A program made the translations under genes and the position numbers. This document shows positions 36,516 through 45,122 of a DNA stretch of 64,000 nucleotides, piece after piece; the first letter of the stretch is position 1, and each line of letters starts with the position of its first letter. Source of the DNA: Marivita sp. S6314 (GTDB lineage Bacteria > Pseudomonadota > Alphaproteobacteria > Rhodobacterales > Rhodobacteraceae); assembly GCF_023015985.1 (NCBI RefSeq), contig NZ_JALKAO010000008.1, positions 21,930 to 85,929 of the forward strand. The letters run 5' to 3'. The notes under the pieces were generated by a model, which saw nothing but the letters and a program-made list of their open reading frames with translations, had not been told where the DNA came from and did no database searches.

Positions 36516-38960
36516 ATGACCCTTCCCACCCACGCCCGCGCCGTCATCATTGGTGGTGGCGTTATCGGATGCTCCGTCGCCTACCACTTGGCAAAACTGG
36601 GCTGGACCGATGTGGTTCTGCTGGAACGCAAGCAACTGACATCCGGGACAACCTGGCACGCCGCCGGCCTGATCGGCCAGTTGCGCGCGTCGTCCAACAT
36701 GACCAAACTGGCGAAATATACTGCGGACCTGTATTCCACCATCGAAGAGGAAACGGGCGTCGCCACGGGGTTTCGCAAGACCGGGTCAATCTCTGTCGCC
36801 CTGACGACCGAACGCCACGAGGAACTGCGCCGCAGCGCCGCCATGGCGCGGGCGTTTGGCGTGCCCGTCGAGGAAATCGACACCGCCGAGATCAAGGCAA
36901 AATACGCCCATCTGAACACCGACGATGTGGTGGGCGGCGTGTTCCTGCCCAGTGACGGTCAGGGCGATCCGGCAAACATTGCCTTGGCGATGGCCAAGGG
37001 CGCACGCCAGATGGGGGCGAGGATCGCCGAACGCACCAAGGCAACCGGCGTGGCCCGCGACGGGCGGCGGATTACAAGCGTCGATTGGGAGGCCGAGGAC
37101 GGCACGTCGGGCACGATCACCTGCGATCATGTCGTCAACTGCGCGGGCATGTGGGGCCGCGAGGTAGGGCAGATGCTGGGCGTCAACGTTCCGCTGCAGG
37201 CCTGCGAGCATTTCTACATCGTATCGGAACCGATCAAGGGATTGGAAAGCCTGCCGGTGCTGCGGGTCCCGGATGAATGCGCGTATTACAAGGAAGACGC
37301 CGGAAAGATGATGCTGGGCGCGTTTGAACCCACGTCGAAGCCTTGGGCGCTTGACGGGATCCCCAAGGATTTCGAGTTTGACCAGCTTCCCGAAGATTTC
37401 GACCACTTTGAGCCGATATTGGAGGCAGCCGTGAACAGGATGCCGATGCTGGCCGAGGCGGGGATTCATACGTTCTTTAACGGCCCGGAAAGCTTTACCC
37501 CCGACAATGCCTATCACCTGGGTCAGGCCCGCGAGATGGACAATGTCTGGGTTGCGGCCGGGTTCAATTCAATCGGCATCCAGTCTGCAGGCGGCGCGGG
37601 CATGGCGCTGGCGCAATGGATGGAGGATGGCGAAAAGCCGTTTGATCTGGGCGATGTGGATATTGCGCGCGCACAGCCGTTTCAGGGCAACCGGCGCTTC
37701 CTGAAAGAGCGCGTAACCGAGACGTTGGGGTTGCTCTATGCGGACCACTTCCCCTACCGCCAGAAAGCCACCGCGCGCGGGGTGCGGCGGACGCCGTTCC
37801 ATTCCCATCTGTTGCAGCACGGTGCGGTGATGGGCGAAATCTCCGGCTGGGAACGCGCCAACTGGTTTGCGCGCGACGGTCAGGCTCCGGAATATGCCTA
37901 TAGCTGGAAGCGGCAGAATTTCTTTGACAATGTCGCCGAAGAACACCGCGCGATCCGCGAAAATATCGGGATGTACGACATGTCGTCCTTTGGCAAGATC
38001 CGTGTCGAAGGGCCGGATGCAGAGGCGTTTCTGAACTTCGTCGGCGGTGGTGATTTCTCGGTCCCCGTGGGCAAGATCGTCTACACGCAATTCCTCAATT
38101 CCAAGGGTGGGATCGAAGCGGATGTGACCGTGACGCGGCTGTCGGACACAGCCTATCTTGTTGTGACACCCGGCGCGACGCGGGCGGCAGATCAGACGTG
38201 GATGCAACGGCATATCGGCGATTTGCGGGTTGTGCTGACGGACGTGACCGCGGGTGAAGGCGTTCTGGCGGTGATGGGTCCCAATGCGCGCAAGCTGTTG
38301 CAGATGGTGTCACCCAATGATTTCTCGAACGCGGTGAACCCGTTTGGTACGGCGCAGGAGATCGAGATTGGCCTTGGCGTCGCGCGGGCGCATCGGGTGA
38401 CCTATGTCGGAGAACTGGGTTGGGAGATTTACGTCTCGTCGGATCAGGCGGGCCATGTGTTCGAAACCCTGCACGCGGCGGGTCAGGACCTGAACCTCAC
38501 GCTGTGCGGCATGCACATGATGGACACCTGTCGGATCGAAAAGGGTTTTCGGCATTTCGGCCATGACATCACGTGCGAGGATCATGTGCTGGAAGCAGGC
38601 CTTGGCTTTGCGGTTAAAACCAAGAAGCCGGATTTCGTTGGCCGTGACGCGGTGTTGCGCAAGCTGGAGGCGGGGTTGAGCAATCGTCTGGTGCAGTTCA
38701 AGCTGACCGATCCGGAGCCGCTTTTGTATCACAATGAACCTGTGCTGCGGGATGGGGAGATTGTCGGATATCTCAGCTCCGGCGCGTATGGTCACCATCT
38801 GGGGGCGGCGATAGGGCTGGGCTATATTCCTTGTGAAGGGGAATCCGCCGAACAGGTTCTGTCCTCGCGCTACGAGATTGACGTGGCCGGAAAACGGGTG
38901 GTGGCGGAGGCATCGTTGAAGCCGTTTTACGATCCGACCTCGGCGCGGGCTAAGGCGTGA
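36516..38960 (+). CDS. FAD-dependent dehydrogenase with GcvT domain (dimethylglycine/sarcosine dehydrogenase-like), copy 2
   Basis: 814 residues, paralogous to copy 1 with the same order: FAD domain (AVIIGGGVIGCSVAYHLAKLG), TTWHAAG with His48 for covalent FAD, FAO-M region with SGWERANWFAR, and GcvT domain with YVGELGWEIYVSSD and CRIEKGFRHFGHDITCEDHVLEAGL. It resembles sarcosine/dimethylglycine dehydrogenases more closely than copy 1, which has diverged in the FAD-domain loops. The pair plus the methyltransferase could remove the methyl groups of betaine in turn. It lies 79 nt after the methyltransferase and ends in a hairpin that includes its stop codon. Confidence 0.87.
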   Translation: MTLPTHARAVIIGGGVIGCSVAYHLAKLGWTDVVLLERKQLTSGTTWHAAGLIGQLRASSNMTKLAKYTADLYSTIEEETGVATGFRKTGSISVALTTERHEELRRSAAMARAFGVPVEEIDTAEIKAKYAHLNTDDVVGGVFLPSDGQGDPANIALAMAKGARQMGARIAERTKATGVARDGRRITSVDWEAEDGTSGTITCDHVVNCAGMWGREVGQMLGVNVPLQACEHFYIVSEPIKGLESLPVLRVPDECAYYKEDAGKMMLGAFEPTSKPWALDGIPKDFEFDQLPEDFDHFEPILEAAVNRMPMLAEAGIHTFFNGPESFTPDNAYHLGQAREMDNVWVAAGFNSIGIQSAGGAGMALAQWMEDGEKPFDLGDVDIARAQPFQGNRRFLKERVTETLGLLYADHFPYRQKATARGVRRTPFHSHLLQHGAVMGEISGWERANWFARDGQAPEYAYSWKRQNFFDNVAEEHRAIRENIGMYDMSSFGKIRVEGPDAEAFLNFVGGGDFSVPVGKIVYTQFLNSKGGIEADVTVTRLSDTAYLVVTPGATRAADQTWMQRHIGDLRVVLTDVTAGEGVLAVMGPNARKLLQMVSPNDFSNAVNPFGTAQEIEIGLGVARAHRVTYVGELGWEIYVSSDQAGHVFETLHAAGQDLNLTLCGMHMMDTCRIEKGFRHFGHDITCEDHVLEAGLGFAVKTKKPDFVGRDAVLRKLEAGLSNRLVQFKLTDPEPLLYHNEPVLRDGEIVGYLSSGAYGHHLGAAIGLGYIPCEGESAEQVLSSRYEIDVAGKRVVAEASLKPFYDPTSARAKA

Positions 38961-38980
38961 AATCTTCGGAGAAGATTTCA
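38958..38980 (+). terminator. Hairpin overlapping the stop codon of the GcvT-family gene
   Basis: TGAAATCTTC-GGA-GAAGATTTCA is a perfect 10-bp stem with a 3-nt loop that begins with the TGA stop itself. No T-run follows, so it may protect the mRNA 3' end or be a lone REP-like palindrome rather than a strong terminator. Confidence 0.5.
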
Positions 38981-39051
38981 GACCGTCGCTAATAAATCGT
39001 TGAAAGCCGTGGCGCTTGTTTCGCTGTGGCAAGCTGCGTAAGACCGGGTGG

Positions 39052-39696
39052 ATGACAGACTATGCTCCGCCCGATACGCCGCTCGACATCCTGCACGAGG
39101 ATCACGAGATCCTGGCGGTCAACAAACCGGCCGGATTGCTGTCCGTACCCGGCAAAGGGCCAGAGCTGGCAGATTGCCTGATCACCCGTCTTCAGGCTGT
39201 CTACCCCCAGGTTCTGCTGGTGCATCGGTTGGATCGGGACACATCGGGCGTGATGATCTTTGCCCTGACCCCACATGCCCAGCGCCATCTGGGCCTGCAA
39301 TTTGAAAAGCGCCAGACCAAGAAAACCTACGTCGCGCGCGTTGCCGGGCGGGTCACCCCGAAAACCGGAACCATCGATCTGCCGCTGATTGTCGACTGGC
39401 CCAATCGCCCCTTACAGAAGGTCGATCACGAGACAGGCAAGCCTGCCGTCACCGATTGGCGGGTGCTCAAAGCCAACGACACCGAAAGCCGCGTTCAGTT
39501 ATTTCCACAAACCGGGCGCAGCCATCAGTTGCGGGTCCACATGCTGTCACTGGGCCATCCGATCCTTGGGGATCCGCTCTATGCGCCGGACACCGCAGCG
39601 CACCATCCACGGATGATGTTGCATGCCGAAGAGCTGCGCCTGCGCCATCCCGATGGCGGTGTCGGCACCCGGTTCCGCATAAAAGCACCCTTCTGA
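39052..39696 (+). CDS. RluA-family pseudouridine synthase
   Basis: 214 residues. The catalytic Asp is in VHRLDRDTSGVMIFA, and the LPLIVDWPNRPLQKVD and PQTGRSHQLRVHM blocks are those of RluA, which acts on 23S rRNA U746 and tRNA U32 in E. coli. There is no S4 domain at the N-terminus, as in RluA proper. The target specificity is inferred. The ATG at 39052 follows GACCGGGTGG. Confidence 0.9.
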   Translation: MTDYAPPDTPLDILHEDHEILAVNKPAGLLSVPGKGPELADCLITRLQAVYPQVLLVHRLDRDTSGVMIFALTPHAQRHLGLQFEKRQTKKTYVARVAGRVTPKTGTIDLPLIVDWPNRPLQKVDHETGKPAVTDWRVLKANDTESRVQLFPQTGRSHQLRVHMLSLGHPILGDPLYAPDTAAHHPRMMLHAEELRLRHPDGGVGTRFRIKAPF

Positions 39697-39785
39697 GGTG
39701 CATGCATTTGCCGCATAGGGGCTTGCCGGGACAAGGGGATGTAACCCCTGCCGCTATTGCTTACATATCCATTGACCACAGTAAT

Positions 39786-39795
39786 AAAGGAGGTG
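39786..39795 (+). promoter_or_regulatory. Near-perfect Shine-Dalgarno of the peroxiredoxin gene
   Basis: AAAGGAGGTG matches the 16S rRNA 3' end almost fully and sits 4 nt before the ATG at 39800. It implies high translation of the antioxidant gene. The 103-nt upstream gap also contains GGGGATGTAACCCC, a small hairpin at about 39735-39750. Confidence 0.7.
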
Positions 39796-39799
39796 TCTC

Positions 39800-40453
39800 A
39801 TGGCACTGCGCATCAACGACGAAATTCCGAACCTGACGGTTGAAACAGACCACGGATCGATGAATTTGCATGATTGGATTGGCGATAGCTGGGCGATCCT
39901 GTTTTCGCATCCAAAGGACTTTACGCCGGTCTGCACCACGGAATTCAGTGCAGTGGCGCAATTGGCCGACGAATGGGAAAGGCGCGGCACCAAGGTGATG
40001 GGCATTTCCGTCGATGGCGTCGAGGACCACAAGAAGTGGAAAGGCGACATTGAAAGCTATGGCGGTGCCAAGGCCGGCTTTCCGATCATCGCTGATGACG
40101 ATCTGACCGTGGCCAAGGCGTTCGACATGCTGCCTGCCGAATATGCGCTGCCGGACGGTCGCACCCCGGCAGACAGCGCCACGGTGCGCGTGGTGTTTAT
40201 CATTGGCCCCGACAAAAAGCTGAAGCTGTCGATGACCTACCCGATGACCGTTGGCCGTAACTTTGCCGAAGTACTGCGCGCGCTGGACGCGTTGCAGACA
40301 TCCGCCAAGGAAAACGTCGCAACACCGGCCAACTGGACCGTTGGCGAAGATGTCATTGTTCCGACATCGGTCAGCGATGACGACGCGATTGCCAAATACG
40401 GGTCGATCGAAACCGTGCTGCCGTATTTGCGCAAGGCCAAGCTGCCCGCATAA
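39800..40453 (+). CDS. 1-Cys peroxiredoxin (Prx6/AhpC-TSA family)
   Basis: 217-residue thioredoxin-fold peroxidase. The peroxidatic Cys is C45 in DFTPVCTTEF, the Prx6-subfamily signature. No other cysteine is present in the protein, so it must be recycled by an outside reductant such as glutathione or ascorbate. The C-terminal extension (about 150-217, LSMTYPMTVGRNFAEVLRALDALQ) is also typical of Prx6. It likely protects the cytoplasm from peroxides and is alone in its transcript. Confidence 0.93.
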   Translation: MALRINDEIPNLTVETDHGSMNLHDWIGDSWAILFSHPKDFTPVCTTEFSAVAQLADEWERRGTKVMGISVDGVEDHKKWKGDIESYGGAKAGFPIIADDDLTVAKAFDMLPAEYALPDGRTPADSATVRVVFIIGPDKKLKLSMTYPMTVGRNFAEVLRALDALQTSAKENVATPANWTVGEDVIVPTSVSDDDAIAKYGSIETVLPYLRKAKLPA

Positions 40454-40513
40454 GCGTCACACCCCAAAGCAAGATGCGCGGCCGACCCGGTCGCGCATCC
40501 CACACGGTGCAGG

Positions 40514-41461
40514 TTATTGGACCGAAATCAAAACCGCCTCGACGCGCCGGTTTGCCTCCCGGCCCTCTGGTGTCAGGTTGCTGGCACGGGGCGATAGAAA
40601 GCCAACACCATCTGCGGCCACTTGCGCGGCCGCAACACCGCGCTGGACCACGTAGGCTCGGGCCGCGTCTGCCCGACGCCGCGACAGCGCCACGTTGCCT
40701 GCCAGCGATCCAGTGGCATCGGTATGCCCGACAAAGGTGATCTCGCGGTTCGGGTTGGCCCGCAGATACGCGACGATTGCATCCAGTGACGCGAGATTTC
40801 CGTCCCCGAGGGACGATGACCCGCTGGCAAATTCGAGATCTGACAACACCGCGTGACCAGCACTTTCCAACTGGGCGATGATATCGCCAGATGCCGCCGA
40901 AACCGGGCGCGCCGCGTTGGCTGTGACCGAGACCGCTGATCGTCCCGGCGGGCCAACCTCGATCAGTTGCACAAAGATGATATCGCCATCGCGGCTGACC
41001 AAAAGGCTCAGCGCGCGGGTGGCATCGGGGGCTTTTGCGGATAGGAAATGATAGTCGGTCAGATCGACATACATATTCGGCGCTTTCAGCACGTCTGTCC
41101 CAAAGCGGAAATCGAACCCACCGCAACTGCGGGCAGTGCATTCGAAGATGATGTCGTACTGACCTGCCAGCAATTGATCCCGCAACGGGCCGATCACCTG
41201 ACCCGTCGTGATGCCAAGACCGGTGATGCGCCACGCCTTGCGCACCACTTCGCCTTGCAACCGTGCGACGGGCACGCCAACATCCGGGGTCCAGGTGCCG
41301 ATGGGCAAAGCATAGCTTGCGTTATCAGACCGCTCGGCCACCGTTTCGCGTGCGCCCAGGGGCAGAGACAGGTCAACCGGCCATGCCGCCGTTGCCACGA
41401 CGCAAACCGCAGCAGAAAAAAGCCAGACGCGCCGGTCAGCGCGCCTGCGCGTGATAGGCAT
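40514..41461 (-). CDS. OmpA-domain envelope protein
   Basis: 315 residues with an N-terminal hydrophobic segment (RRVWLFSAAVCVVATAAW, residues ~10-27) acting as signal or anchor. A lineage-specific middle domain (~30-195) contains a Cys-x5-Cys motif (FECTARSCGGF) that may form a disulfide. The C-terminal OmpA-like peptidoglycan-binding domain (~205-315) has LEFASGSSSLGDG, FVGHTDATGSLAGNVALSRRRA and EGREANRRVEA. Last gene of a four-gene operon; it overlaps the AhpD-like gene by 26 nt. Confidence 0.87.
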   Translation of the reverse strand: MPITRRRADRRVWLFSAAVCVVATAAWPVDLSLPLGARETVAERSDNASYALPIGTWTPDVGVPVARLQGEVVRKAWRITGLGITTGQVIGPLRDQLLAGQYDIIFECTARSCGGFDFRFGTDVLKAPNMYVDLTDYHFLSAKAPDATRALSLLVSRDGDIIFVQLIEVGPPGRSAVSVTANAARPVSAASGDIIAQLESAGHAVLSDLEFASGSSSLGDGNLASLDAIVAYLRANPNREITFVGHTDATGSLAGNVALSRRRADAARAYVVQRGVAAAQVAADGVGFLSPRASNLTPEGREANRRVEAVLISVQ

Positions 41462-42008
41462 CGTTTGGCCGCATATCGGTGGCGCTGGCCACGCGGTTCG
41501 TCATATTGAAGAAACCTGCAACATTCACGATGTCCCAGATGTCACGGTCGGAAAAGCCTGCATCCCGCAGCGCTTCGCGGTCAAACTCGGCGATTTCCGC
41601 GCTGGTTTTCGTGACCTTTTCCACGAAAGCAAGCATCGCGCGGTGACGGTGTTCAAGGTCGGCCACGCGCCAGTTCATCACAAGCATTTCGCCCAGCTTG
41701 GGATCACCGGACAGCTCTCGCACAGCCGCGCCGTGGGCGGTCAGACAGTAGAAACACTTGTTGATCGAACTGACGACCACCGCGATCATCTCGCGTTCCA
41801 GTTTGCTCAGCCCGCTGCCCGCCAGCATCAGGTCATTATACATCGCGGTGAACGCGTTGAGCTTGTCGATATCGAAAGCATAGGCTTTCAGAACATTCGG
41901 GACCATGCCCAGCTTGTCCTGACAAACGTCGAAATATTTCTGCGTTTCAGGGGGCAGCGGATCTGCCATCGGCAGGTTCAATGCTGTCGGAAGGGTGTCT
42001 TTGGTCAT
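41436..42008 (-). CDS. Peroxidase-related enzyme, AhpD-like carboxymuconolactone decarboxylase fold
   Basis: 190 residues. It has the AhpD redox motif C85-F-Y-C88-x3-H92 in NKCFYCLTAHGAAV, which forms a thiol-disulfide pair with a nearby proton-relay His. The N-terminal part (PEVQKYF-like PETQKYFDVCQDKLGMVPNVL) is that of the uncharacterised peroxidase-related branch. It probably reduces organic peroxides, consistent with a peroxiredoxin encoded about 1 kb away. Start overlaps the GNAT stop by 4 nt (ATGA). Confidence 0.9.
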   Translation of the reverse strand: MTKDTLPTALNLPMADPLPPETQKYFDVCQDKLGMVPNVLKAYAFDIDKLNAFTAMYNDLMLAGSGLSKLEREMIAVVVSSINKCFYCLTAHGAAVRELSGDPKLGEMLVMNWRVADLEHRHRAMLAFVEKVTKTSAEIAEFDREALRDAGFSDRDIWDIVNVAGFFNMTNRVASATDMRPNDAYHAQAR

Positions 42009-42742
42009 TCAGGTTCGCTCGGTTTGGGCAAAATGCGGTAGTGGTACTGTCCCACAACCGTCATGCCGAGGGAAGCGTAGAGACCATTTGCGCCGTCATT
42101 GGCCCTTGTGCACAGAACGCTCATCCAGTTTGCGCCCTGGCCTTTGGCCCAGAACGCGGCCTGCCGCATCATCCAGACGCCCAATCCCTTGCGCCGATGG
42201 TGGGGGACGATCTCAAGCGCATGTACCATCGCGATGCCGTCATGGATCGCGCAGAATCCGGCCCCGGCGGGTTTGTCATTGATCCGGCCAAGAAGCCCGG
42301 TCTTGGGCCCATCCGCCCGCTCCATCACCGCGATGCGCGCGTCACCGATGCCGCCGGCGGCCCAGATGTCGCGCATGATGGCAAGCGGTTCCCAGATGGC
42401 AAAGGCGGTAACGCGCGGCACGGGCACAGTGGTCAATGCCTCAACCGGACAGGCCCAAAGGTTGACAGGATCAATGATCTCATACCCCCGCCCGGCCAAT
42501 GCGGTGTCCAGCGCGTCTTCGCCTTCGCGGATCATGAACAGGGGCGTCTGCCCCAGCATCCGCATCGCGGTTTCCGCAGCCGACAGATCATCCTCGCGCC
42601 AATCCCCTTGCGCGGTGGCGGCACTGACCCGTTTGCCCCCGCCCGCCCCGGTGCGCAGGATCCAGGGGCCTGCCGGGGTGTGATCTGCGGGGGGCCAGGT
42701 GGCCTCGGTCACCGCGTAAAGGGTTTCGACGTCTGGCATCAT
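42005..42742 (-). CDS. GNAT-family N-acetyltransferase
   Basis: 245 residues. The C-terminal GNAT domain (~120-240) has the acetyl-CoA loop in VPHHRRKGLGVWMMRQAAFWAKGQG (motif A, Q/R-x2-G-x-G/A pattern). The N-terminal ~115 residues look like a degenerate second GNAT half. The substrate is unknown. It overlaps CinA upstream by 4 nt and the AhpD-like gene downstream by 4 nt, so it is the second gene of a tightly coupled operon. Confidence 0.85.
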   Translation of the reverse strand: MMPDVETLYAVTEATWPPADHTPAGPWILRTGAGGGKRVSAATAQGDWREDDLSAAETAMRMLGQTPLFMIREGEDALDTALAGRGYEIIDPVNLWACPVEALTTVPVPRVTAFAIWEPLAIMRDIWAAGGIGDARIAVMERADGPKTGLLGRINDKPAGAGFCAIHDGIAMVHALEIVPHHRRKGLGVWMMRQAAFWAKGQGANWMSVLCTRANDGANGLYASLGMTVVGQYHYRILPKPSEPE

Positions 42743-43461
42743 GCGCGGAACACATCCGACAGGCGCTTCATCACCGCATCGACCTGCGCGCCATCGCTGC
42801 CCCGGACCACGACGTTCGACCCGAACGCGCCGTTGTGTTGGAACGGATAGGACCCGATGGATATGTCGGGGAACTCTTCGGCAATGATGGCCAATGGTCC
42901 GGCGATGTCCCCTTCCCCGCGTTCAACACGCAAAGTCTGTGACAACACCGGTGCGCCACCGGTCAACGTGGGAAGCACGCTTGCGACCATGGCCTGGAAC
43001 ACCGACGGCACACCGGCCATGACATGCACGTTTTCAATCGAGAATCCCGGCGCAATCGACACCGGGTTTTCGATCAAGGTTGCCCCATCGGGGATTCGCG
43101 CCATCCGTTTGCGCGCATCGTTAAACTCGATCTCGCGGCTGTCGTAATAGGCCTGAAGCAAAGCCCGTGCGTCCTCGCGCACGTCGATGCCGACGCCAAA
43201 GGCGGCTGCCACACAATCTGCCGTGATGTCATCATGCGTGGGACCGATCCCGCCAGAGGTGATGACTGTACCATAGCTGCTGCGAAACGCATCAAGCGCG
43301 GACACGATGGCGTCGCGCGTGTCACTGACAATCCGGACTTCGCACAGGTTGATCCCAACCTTCGTCAGCTCTTGCGCCAGATAGTGCATGTTTGCGTCGC
43401 GGGTGCGACCGGACAGGATTTCGTCGCCGATCACAAGCATGGCCGCGGTTGGGTTTGGCAT
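42739..43461 (-). CDS. CinA/MoaB-like molybdopterin-binding domain protein
   Basis: 240 residues, the N-terminal CinA/MogA-type domain only. It starts AAMLVIGDEILSGRTRDANMHYLAQEL, with the conserved TSGGIGPTHDDIT nucleotide loop and MAGVPSVFQAM. The C-terminal NMN amidohydrolase domain of full CinA is absent. Family members with this build have ADP-ribose/FAD pyrophosphatase-like or unknown activity. The ATG at 43461 has AAGGAGGCACCGC upstream, better than a start 48 nt earlier. It leads the four-gene operon and is divergent from sfsA. Confidence 0.88.
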   Translation of the reverse strand: MPNPTAAMLVIGDEILSGRTRDANMHYLAQELTKVGINLCEVRIVSDTRDAIVSALDAFRSSYGTVITSGGIGPTHDDITADCVAAAFGVGIDVREDARALLQAYYDSREIEFNDARKRMARIPDGATLIENPVSIAPGFSIENVHVMAGVPSVFQAMVASVLPTLTGGAPVLSQTLRVERGEGDIAGPLAIIAEEFPDISIGSYPFQHNGAFGSNVVVRGSDGAQVDAVMKRLSDVFRA

Positions 43462-43507
43462 GCGGTGCCTCCTTGATCCCTTGTTTTCACAGGTATAGGC
43501 GGGGGCC

Positions 43508-44224
43508 ATGCGCTTTCAAACCCCTCTTGTTCCGGGCAGGTTGATCAAACGCTACAAACGCTTTCTTGCGGATGTGGCCTTGTCCGATGGCCGCGAAATC
43601 ACCGCTCACTGTGCCAATCCCGGCTCTATGATGGGACTGGCCGAACCGGGCATGCGTGTGTGGCTTGAGCCGAATGACGACCCAAAGAAAAAACTCAAGT
43701 TCGGATGGCGGCTGGTGGAACACGATACGGGCCATTTCACCGGGGTCGACACCAGCGTTCCGAACCGGATGCTGCGGACCGCACTGGAGCACAAACAGGT
43801 GCCGGGTCTGGATGACTTTGACACGTTGCGCGCCGAAGTGCCCTACGGCGAGAAAAGCCGGATTGATTTCTTGCTGAGTGCGGCGGGGCGGCCTGACACC
43901 TATGTTGAGGTCAAATCCGTGACGCTGTCGCGGCAGGCCGGTCTGGCTGAATTTCCCGACAGCGTGACCGCACGTGGCACAAAACACCTGGCAGAGCTTA
44001 CCGAGATGGTCCGCCTCGGCCATCGCGCGGTGATGTTGTACCTCGTCCAGCGTACGGATTGTTCGGACATGTCGCTGGCCGCGGATATCGACCCGACCTA
44101 TGCGCGCGCCTGGCACACGGCCACACAGGCGGGTGTTGAAACCATCGCAATGGGGTGCCAAATCACTCCGGAAGAAGTGACGCTTGGCAAACCGGTACAA
44201 ATGATCGCGCCTGACAAAGCTTAG
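43508..44224 (+). CDS. sfsA: Sugar fermentation stimulation protein A
   Basis: 238 residues, the full length of SfsA. Conserved blocks are FLADVALSDGREITAHCANPGSM, LEHKQVPGLD-type RTALEHKQVPGL and YVEVKSVTLSRQAGLAEFPDSVTARGTKHL. The core carries an EVK nuclease-like motif, and E. coli SfsA was first seen as stimulating maltose genes; its true role is uncertain (DNA-binding/nuclease-like). It shares a 46-nt divergent gap with the CinA-like gene and is followed by map 53 nt later. Confidence 0.92.
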   Translation: MRFQTPLVPGRLIKRYKRFLADVALSDGREITAHCANPGSMMGLAEPGMRVWLEPNDDPKKKLKFGWRLVEHDTGHFTGVDTSVPNRMLRTALEHKQVPGLDDFDTLRAEVPYGEKSRIDFLLSAAGRPDTYVEVKSVTLSRQAGLAEFPDSVTARGTKHLAELTEMVRLGHRAVMLYLVQRTDCSDMSLAADIDPTYARAWHTATQAGVETIAMGCQITPEEVTLGKPVQMIAPDKA

Positions 44225-44277
44225 CATCGCAAGTCTGGCAAAGTGACTTTTTCGAAGGTACATGTCCGGAAACGCGA

Positions 44278-45108
44278 ATGGGAGTTTCTCTCGTGAACAA
44301 AGACGCTGGTGGTCGCCTGACCCGAGAAGGAATTCGTCTATACGAATCCACTGATTTTGCCGGAATGCACAAAGCCGGAGAACTGGCTGCGCGCATTCTT
44401 GACGAGGTCGCAGATCTTGTCTTCGTCGGCCAAACCACCGGCGCACTGGATGATTTCATCCGCAACCGCGTGGAAGAGGCTGGCGCGACCTCGGCCACGA
44501 TCGGGTACAAAGGCTACCAGCACGCCAGCTGCATCAGCGTCAACCACGTGGTCTGCCACGGGATTCCCGGCGACAAGAAGTTGAAGGATGGCGACATCCT
44601 GAACATTGATGTCACCGTCATTGTCGATGGCTGGTTCGGAGACACAAGCCGGATGTACGTGGCGGGCAAGCTCAGCCGTAAGGCAGAGCGCCTGATCCAG
44701 GTCACCCATGACGCGCTGTTCAAAGGCATCGAAGCCGCGAAACCCGGCAACACGTTCGGTGATATCGGACACGCGATCCAAAGCTTTGTCGAAGCGAACC
44801 GCATGTCCGTGGTGCGGGATTTCTGTGGTCACGGGCTGGGCCGGGTGTTCCACGCGCCGCCCAATGTTCTGCACTATGGCCGTGCCGGAACTGGTCCGCG
44901 ACTTGAGGAAGGGATGTTCTTTACCATCGAACCGATGGTCAACCTGGGCCGCCCGGAAACCAAGGTTCTTGCCGATGATTGGACGGCCGTCACCCGCGAC
45001 AAATCGCTGTCCGCGCAGTTCGAGCATTCGATTGGGATCACTGCAAATGGCTGCGATATCTTCACGCTGTCGCCCGCGGACCGGTTTCATCCAACCTATA
45101 GCGACTAG
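44278..45108 (+). CDS. map: Methionine aminopeptidase, type I
   Basis: 276 residues. It removes the first methionine from new proteins. The five metal ligands are D111, D122, H185, E218 and E249, and H94 is the substrate-side histidine. They lie in the usual blocks NIDVTVIVDG, GDTSRM, CGHGLGRVFH, FTIEPM and QFEHSIG. A ~20-residue N-terminal extension is present relative to the E. coli enzyme. It is downstream of sfsA, and the pair is often seen together in this lineage. Confidence 0.96.
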   Translation: MGVSLVNKDAGGRLTREGIRLYESTDFAGMHKAGELAARILDEVADLVFVGQTTGALDDFIRNRVEEAGATSATIGYKGYQHASCISVNHVVCHGIPGDKKLKDGDILNIDVTVIVDGWFGDTSRMYVAGKLSRKAERLIQVTHDALFKGIEAAKPGNTFGDIGHAIQSFVEANRMSVVRDFCGHGLGRVFHAPPNVLHYGRAGTGPRLEEGMFFTIEPMVNLGRPETKVLADDWTAVTRDKSLSAQFEHSIGITANGCDIFTLSPADRFHPTYSD

Positions 45109-45122
45109 GCCTCGCCGTGATC

